Position numbers and translations under genes: made by a program
Shown here: positions 6,654 to 9,571 of the stretch, in pieces
Numbering within the stretch: position 1 is the stretch's first letter
Layout: every line of letters begins with the position of its first letter
DNA from: SLQH01 sp964612995
GTDB taxonomy: Bacteria > Planctomycetota > UBA11346
Assembly: GCA_964612995.1 (NCBI GenBank)
Contig: CAZTGE010000151.1
Coordinates: forward strand, 1-9,571
Length of the DNA: 9,571 nt
Direction: 5' to 3'
The notes under the pieces: model-generated
The model's input: only the letters and a program-made list of their open reading frames with translations
What the model was told of the DNA's origin: nothing
Database searches by the model: none

Positions 6654-6774
6654 GGCCGTCTCCTGGCTGGGGTGATGAGGGGGTGGCGGGTGCAGCGCGA
6701 TGTCAGGTGGACAGCCCGTCGTTGCCCGGGGACCGTGAGCCTGGTGGAGGGGATGGCGCTGCACGAGCAGGGCA

Positions 6775-7182
6775 TCACGAGTCGCTGTCGCCGAGCCAGT
6801 GCGCCGGCAGCAGCGAACGCAGGCTGACCACCGAGCTCTCGCTGAGGATCACCGCCGCGTCCAGGTTGGCAGAATCGACCTGGACCATCATCTCGCGGCA
6901 GCGGCCGCAGGGGCTGAGGATCCCATCGGCTGCAGCGGCGACGATGGTGCGGATGCGGGTCTCGCCATCCTTGACCATGTTGGCCATGGCCGCCGCCTCG
7001 GCGCAGAAGCCCAGTCCGCAGGAGAGATGGATGCACACGCCATGGTAGACCCGGTTGTTGCAGGCGCACAGCGCACAGCCCACGGTCGCAGCGTTCATGT
7101 CGGGGCGGGAGAGGGTGAGCGGATGGACCAGCGATCGTGCGGTCGCGATCAGCGCGGCGGGGGTGGTCGGATCACTGGTCAT
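6775..7182 (-). CDS. Cytidine deaminase-like zinc enzyme
   Basis: The product has 135 residues, the usual length of the small homotetrameric cytidine deaminases. It carries their zinc signature: C60-A-E62 for the first ligand and catalytic glutamate, and P91-C92-G-R-C95 for the other two cysteine ligands. Such enzymes hydrolyse cytidine or deoxycytidine to uridine in pyrimidine salvage. The substrate region is not fully canonical (GVCIHLSCGLGFCAE instead of the common asparagine- and glutamate-containing N-x-E segment before the CAE motif), so another nucleoside or a blasticidin-type substrate is possible. The start at 7182 lies six bases after the stop of the membrane-protein gene and has no clear ribosome site, which fits translational coupling. 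Probably cytoplasmic. Confidence 0.82.
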   Translation of the reverse strand: MTSDPTTPAALIATARSLVHPLTLSRPDMNAATVGCALCACNNRVYHGVCIHLSCGLGFCAEAAAMANMVKDGETRIRTIVAAAADGILSPCGRCREMMVQVDSANLDAAVILSESSVVSLRSLLPAHWLGDSDS

Positions 7183-7188
7183 GCCGGG

Positions 7189-7545
7189 TCACGTCGCGGA
7201 GTCGCTTGCGTGGTCGTCGCCCTGTCCCGCTTCGGGCATGGCGGACTCCTGGCTCGCTCGCTGGTGGCGGCGCAGGTAGCGGGTCTGGAGGCAGAGATGG
7301 AGGTCGATGGCCGTCAGGCCCATGGCCCCGGTGAGGGCGAACCACAGCGCGGTGTAGCGTTCGAGGTAGAGCGCCGTGAGGATCAACAGCGCGATCACCG
7401 GCAGCGCGAGCAGGATCGGACCCCAGCGGCCGCGACGGTCTTCGCCGACTCCGCCATGCAGGTATTCGAGGATGAACGCGACGCCGAGGAATCCCAGGCC
7501 CATGCCGAGTACGGATTCGATCGCCGTCAGCAGGTAGGACATCAT
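7189..7545 (-). CDS. Small three-helix membrane protein
   Basis: This 118-residue protein has three hydrophobic segments at about 4-26, 43-61 and 66-86, then a polar tail of about 30 residues (RYLRRHQRASQE onward). I cannot assign it to a named family. Two adjacent ATG codons (7545 and 7542) could be the start; a GAGGA lies about 12 bases upstream, further than ideal, so initiation looks weak. The stop is six bases from the start of the deaminase-like gene, indicating co-transcription. The 166 bases upstream hold a palindrome at 7683-7700 and only a poor promoter candidate (TTGACC near 7679, minus strand). Confidence 0.7.
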   Translation of the reverse strand: MMSYLLTAIESVLGMGLGFLGVAFILEYLHGGVGEDRRGRWGPILLALPVIALLILTALYLERYTALWFALTGAMGLTAIDLHLCLQTRYLRRHQRASQESAMPEAGQGDDHASDSAT

Positions 7546-7682
7546 GGCGCGGTAGCTGTCCTCGCTCGTGGCAGGGGGCGATGGCCGACGGTCGGGCGCA
7601 GTACGGGCCCGGATGGGCGAAGTCTCGACCTCTTGCGGCCCACCACTGCCATGAACATTAGCGCAGCGCGGGCCCGGTCAAC

Positions 7683-7700
7683 CGCATCCGCGCGGATGCG
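7683..7700. repeat. Perfect 18-bp palindrome after phosphoesterase gene
   Basis: CGCATCCGCGCGGATGCG is fully self-complementary. It sits 11 bases beyond the stop codon at 7712 on the minus strand, where a transcript-ending hairpin would be expected. It lacks a T-run, and a role as a protein binding site is equally possible. Confidence 0.6.
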
Positions 7701-7711
7701 CGCGGATCGCG

Positions 7712-8476
7712 CTACATGCCGATGCCGATGCGTTCGGCGAGGAAGGGGTGCAGGCCGCAGGCGAGGATGCGGCTCTGGGTCTGCTGGATGTCGTAGGGCA
7801 CGCGGTGGAACACGATGCATTCGTCATCGAGGGTGGCGAAGCTGGCGCGGGTGTCCTGGTCGCGGGGCTGGCCGACGCTGCCGACACAGATGTACATCTT
7901 GTGGCCTTTGGGCATGCGGAAGGTGTTGTGCCCATCATGGGGGATGATCACCCCCATCGCGGTGGCGATGAAGGGGGTGTGGTTGTGGCCGGCGAAGCAG
8001 AGGTCGAAGCCCGTGAAGTCCTTGTTCAGGGTGTCGATCATCTGGTTGTATTCGATCGGGTTCTCTGGTTCGTCGACGTAGTCGTGGACCGGGTCGTAGA
8101 TCGACCCATGGACCATCAGCCGCTTGGCCTGCAGGTTGAACGCCTTGCGATTCTTGTGCCAGGTCCAGGGGTTGGCTCCGCGTTTGAACAGGCGGGTGGG
8201 GTTGTCGGCCCGCAGCTGGTCGCGGGTCCAATCGATGGCCTGCGAGGCGTAGGGGTTGAAGCGGTGGCGACCGGTGATCAGCGCCTCTTCGTGGTTGCCC
8301 AGCAGGCTGGTGGAGAAGCGCTCCATCGCCAGGCGGGTGACCTCGATCGGGTCGGGGCCGTAGCCGATGACGTCGCCCAGGCACCAGTAGTCGGTGACAC
8401 CGAGGGATTCGCAGCGGTCGATCACCGCCTCGAGCGCTGCGAGGTTGGCGTGGATGTCGGAAAGGACGGCGATCAT
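7712..8476 (-). CDS. Calcineurin-like metallophosphoesterase (YfcE/MJ0936-like)
   Basis: The 254-residue product has every block of the metallophosphoesterase fold: SDIHAN (6-11), GDVIGYGPDP (34-43), GNHEE (60-64), VHGS (122-125) and GHNHTPF (163-169), followed by VGSVGQPRD (198-206). The Asp, His and Asn residues in these blocks bind two metal ions and hydrolyse phosphoesters. Family members act on various phosphodiesters or phosphomonoesters, so the substrate is open. No signal peptide; cytoplasmic. Its ATG overlaps the stop of the Maf gene in an ATGA arrangement (8473-8476), so the two are translationally coupled and probably one operon. The residue 65-160 region is longer than in the minimal YfcE type and may cap the active site. 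Confidence 0.92.
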   Translation of the reverse strand: MIAVLSDIHANLAALEAVIDRCESLGVTDYWCLGDVIGYGPDPIEVTRLAMERFSTSLLGNHEEALITGRHRFNPYASQAIDWTRDQLRADNPTRLFKRGANPWTWHKNRKAFNLQAKRLMVHGSIYDPVHDYVDEPENPIEYNQMIDTLNKDFTGFDLCFAGHNHTPFIATAMGVIIPHDGHNTFRMPKGHKMYICVGSVGQPRDQDTRASFATLDDECIVFHRVPYDIQQTQSRILACGLHPFLAERIGIGM

Positions 8477-9093
8477 GCCTCGCGGCCCTCCGGCAGCAGC
8501 TCACGGCCGGTGCATTCACGGTAGAGACGCACCACCGTGGCCACGTGCAGGCCGATGACCGTGTCGTAGCTGCCCTGCAGGTCGACCACATAGCGGTCGC
8601 CCTTCGCCTGGAGGGCGTAGGCGCCCGAGCGCCCGGCGCTCTCGCCGGTCTGGACGTAGGCTTCGATCTCCTCGGTGCTCATGGCGCGCATGGTCACCTG
8701 GGCCATGCTCACCGACAGCGCGCGGACCGGATCGCTGCCATCCTTGGCCGGGACCAGACAGCAATGTGCGGTGGTCACGGTATGGGTGGTGCCCTGGAGC
8801 GCGCTGAGGATGCGCACCGCGTCGTCGTGGTCGTCCGGTTTGCCGAACAGCTCGGCGCCGAGCGAGGTCACGGTATCGGCGCTGAGGATGCAGTCGCCGT
8901 CGTTCCAGGTATGCGGGAGGGCCTGCAGGTCGATCGAATCGGCTTTGGCGCAGGCCCGTTCGAGGGCGGTGGCCTGGGGCGTGGCCGCGTTGACGCTCGC
9001 CTCGTTGTCGGGGATGGGGACGATCTCGTAATCGATGCCGGCCTTGGCGAGGAGGAAGGCGCGCTGGGGACTCTGGCTGGCGAGGTAGATCAT
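8473..9093 (-). CDS. maf: Maf-family nucleotide pyrophosphatase
   Basis: The 206-residue product is typical of Maf/YhdE proteins, which hydrolyse nucleoside triphosphates to monophosphates (mainly dTTP, UTP and modified bases) and are tied to septum formation and house-cleaning. Visible blocks are LASQSPQR (4-11), SADTV (71-75) with the presumed catalytic aspartate D72, GKP (84-86), LSALQGTTHTV (97-107), GRSGAYALQAKG (154-165) and LQGSYDTVIGL (172-182). The GAYALQ and GSY pattern points to the dTTP/UTP subfamily rather than the YceF m7GTP type. One oddity is glutamine at position 10, where the family usually has arginine in SPRR. The ATG at 9093 is the natural family start; the open frame continues upstream, but that part is not Maf. 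The ribosome site is weak (GGA about eight bases away). Confidence 0.93.
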   Translation of the reverse strand: MIYLASQSPQRAFLLAKAGIDYEIVPIPDNEASVNAATPQATALERACAKADSIDLQALPHTWNDGDCILSADTVTSLGAELFGKPDDHDDAVRILSALQGTTHTVTTAHCCLVPAKDGSDPVRALSVSMAQVTMRAMSTEEIEAYVQTGESAGRSGAYALQAKGDRYVVDLQGSYDTVIGLHVATVVRLYRECTGRELLPEGREA

Positions 9094-9166
9094 GTCGCGT
9101 CCATTGCTGGCTGGTATGCGCAGTGAATGTGCTCTGATACCCACGCAAGGTGGGCGCAGGCTTTCA

Positions 9167-9507
9167 CTATAATCCGTCGGGCGGGGCTGGCCCAGCGCTT
9201 TCGCGCTGGGCGGCCTCTGCGGGCGGCGTGAGGCGATCGAACAGGCCCCCGAGCAGCAGGCCGGATCGAGACTGAGATCGAACATCAGCGGCGACGCGGC
9301 GGGCTCACGGGCACTCATGCCCAGGCCGAGATCCAGTGAGCAGGTCTTGCCGCTGGCATCTTCGGGATGGGCCCGGGCGATGATCGACAGGCGTACCTGG
9401 GCCGTCGGCGGATGCCGGCTCTCGAGCCGGCGCTCCTGGAGCGAGGACGCGAACACGGTGCGATCCGGGCCGAGATGGAACAGCGAGGCTTCCTGCAGAG
9501 GGAGCAG
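9167..9507 (-). pseudogene. Probable frameshifted short ORF, weakly PilZ-like
   Basis: From about 9507 (CTG, after the purine run GAGGAGGGGG) or GTG 9456, the minus strand has strongly GC-biased third positions. It encodes QERRLESRHPPTAQVRL and later TCSLDLGLGMS. This pattern resembles the start of a PilZ cyclic-di-GMP domain: RxxxR is present, while the D/NxSxxG motif is degenerate. Around 9261-9264 the coding signal moves to another frame, giving GLLLGGLFDRLTPPAEAAQR and a stop at 9167-9169. One extra G there would join the halves into a protein of about 113 residues. The original frame instead runs without stop into the Maf gene, with poor codon bias in its last 20 codons. It could be a decayed gene, a sequencing error, or chance. 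Confidence 0.33.
9191..9210. repeat. Perfect 8-bp stem hairpin
   Basis: CCCAGCGC pairs with GCGCTGGG around the tetraloop TTTC. It lies about 100 bases upstream of the Maf start and would be inside the 3' part of the putative frameshifted ORF. The CCCAGC/GCTGGG arms recur in the palindrome at 9532-9553. Confidence 0.65.
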
Positions 9508-9531
9508 CGTCCCCCTCCTCTGTCAACCGGA

Positions 9532-9553
9532 GCCCAGCCAGGCCTGGCTGGGC
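9532..9553. repeat. Perfect 22-bp palindrome near window edge
   Basis: The sequence from 9532 to 9553 equals its own reverse complement, with arms GCCCAGCCAGG and CCTGGCTGGGC. It lies just upstream of the putative short ORF on the minus strand. It may be the 3' hairpin of a gene outside the window, since an open frame enters from the edge and stops at 9523-9525. Confidence 0.7.
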
Positions 9554-9571
9554 GACCGGCCGACCGAGGAA

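Noticed and set aside
6799..7947. Plus-strand open frame of 382 codons over the deaminase, membrane-protein and phosphoesterase genes
   Set aside because: It is antisense to three genes, two of which carry full catalytic motifs, and its product is repetitive and basic at the end.
9167..9173. TATAAT on the plus strand as a promoter
   Set aside because: No acceptable -35 box lies 16-18 bases upstream and no plus-strand gene follows.
8473..9456. Maf gene extended to 327 residues by an upstream in-frame GTG
   Set aside because: The family begins at IYLASQSP, the added segment is not Maf-like, and codon bias collapses just upstream of 9093.

Overview
GC-rich bacterial DNA with tightly packed, mostly minus-strand genes. 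Tandem secreted PQQ-type propeller proteins, an AraC-family regulator and repeat-rich intergenic DNA would suit a member of the Planctomycetota/Verrucomicrobiota/Lentisphaerota group. This placement is an inference from style; no rRNA or marker gene fixes it.

Layout. Positions 1-218 hold hairpin-rich non-coding DNA. Two paralogous genes for secreted beta-propeller proteins follow on the minus strand (219-2336 and 2679-4514). A 205-base divergent intergenic region carries a plausible promoter and a cluster of GCGCAT/ATGCGC sites. It separates the propeller genes from a plus-strand AraC-family regulator (4720-5577), which is the obvious candidate to control them. Positions 5578-6251 are non-coding and contain two diverged copies of a 148-base repeat plus several strong hairpins. 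From 6252 to 9093 the minus strand carries, in transcription order, a Maf-type nucleotide pyrophosphatase, a metallophosphoesterase overlapping it by four bases, a small three-helix membrane protein, a cytidine-deaminase-like enzyme and a hypothetical 133-residue protein. The right end (9167-9507) holds a probable frameshifted short ORF with weak PilZ-like features, and a perfect 22-base palindrome lies near the edge.

How the parts may work together. The regulator and the two propeller genes look like one locus: a sensor-type AraC protein divergently placed next to exported proteins of unknown substrate. The propeller genes arose by duplication, share a 164-base tract of perfect DNA identity (probable gene conversion), and differ at the C terminus, where only the 219-2336 protein has an acidic linker and an extra small domain. 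The Maf, phosphoesterase and deaminase genes are housekeeping nucleotide or phosphoester enzymes in what may be one or two short operons. No CRISPR array, transposase, tRNA or rRNA was seen. The least explained material is the repeat family, the long insertion in the propeller proteins and the frameshifted ORF.
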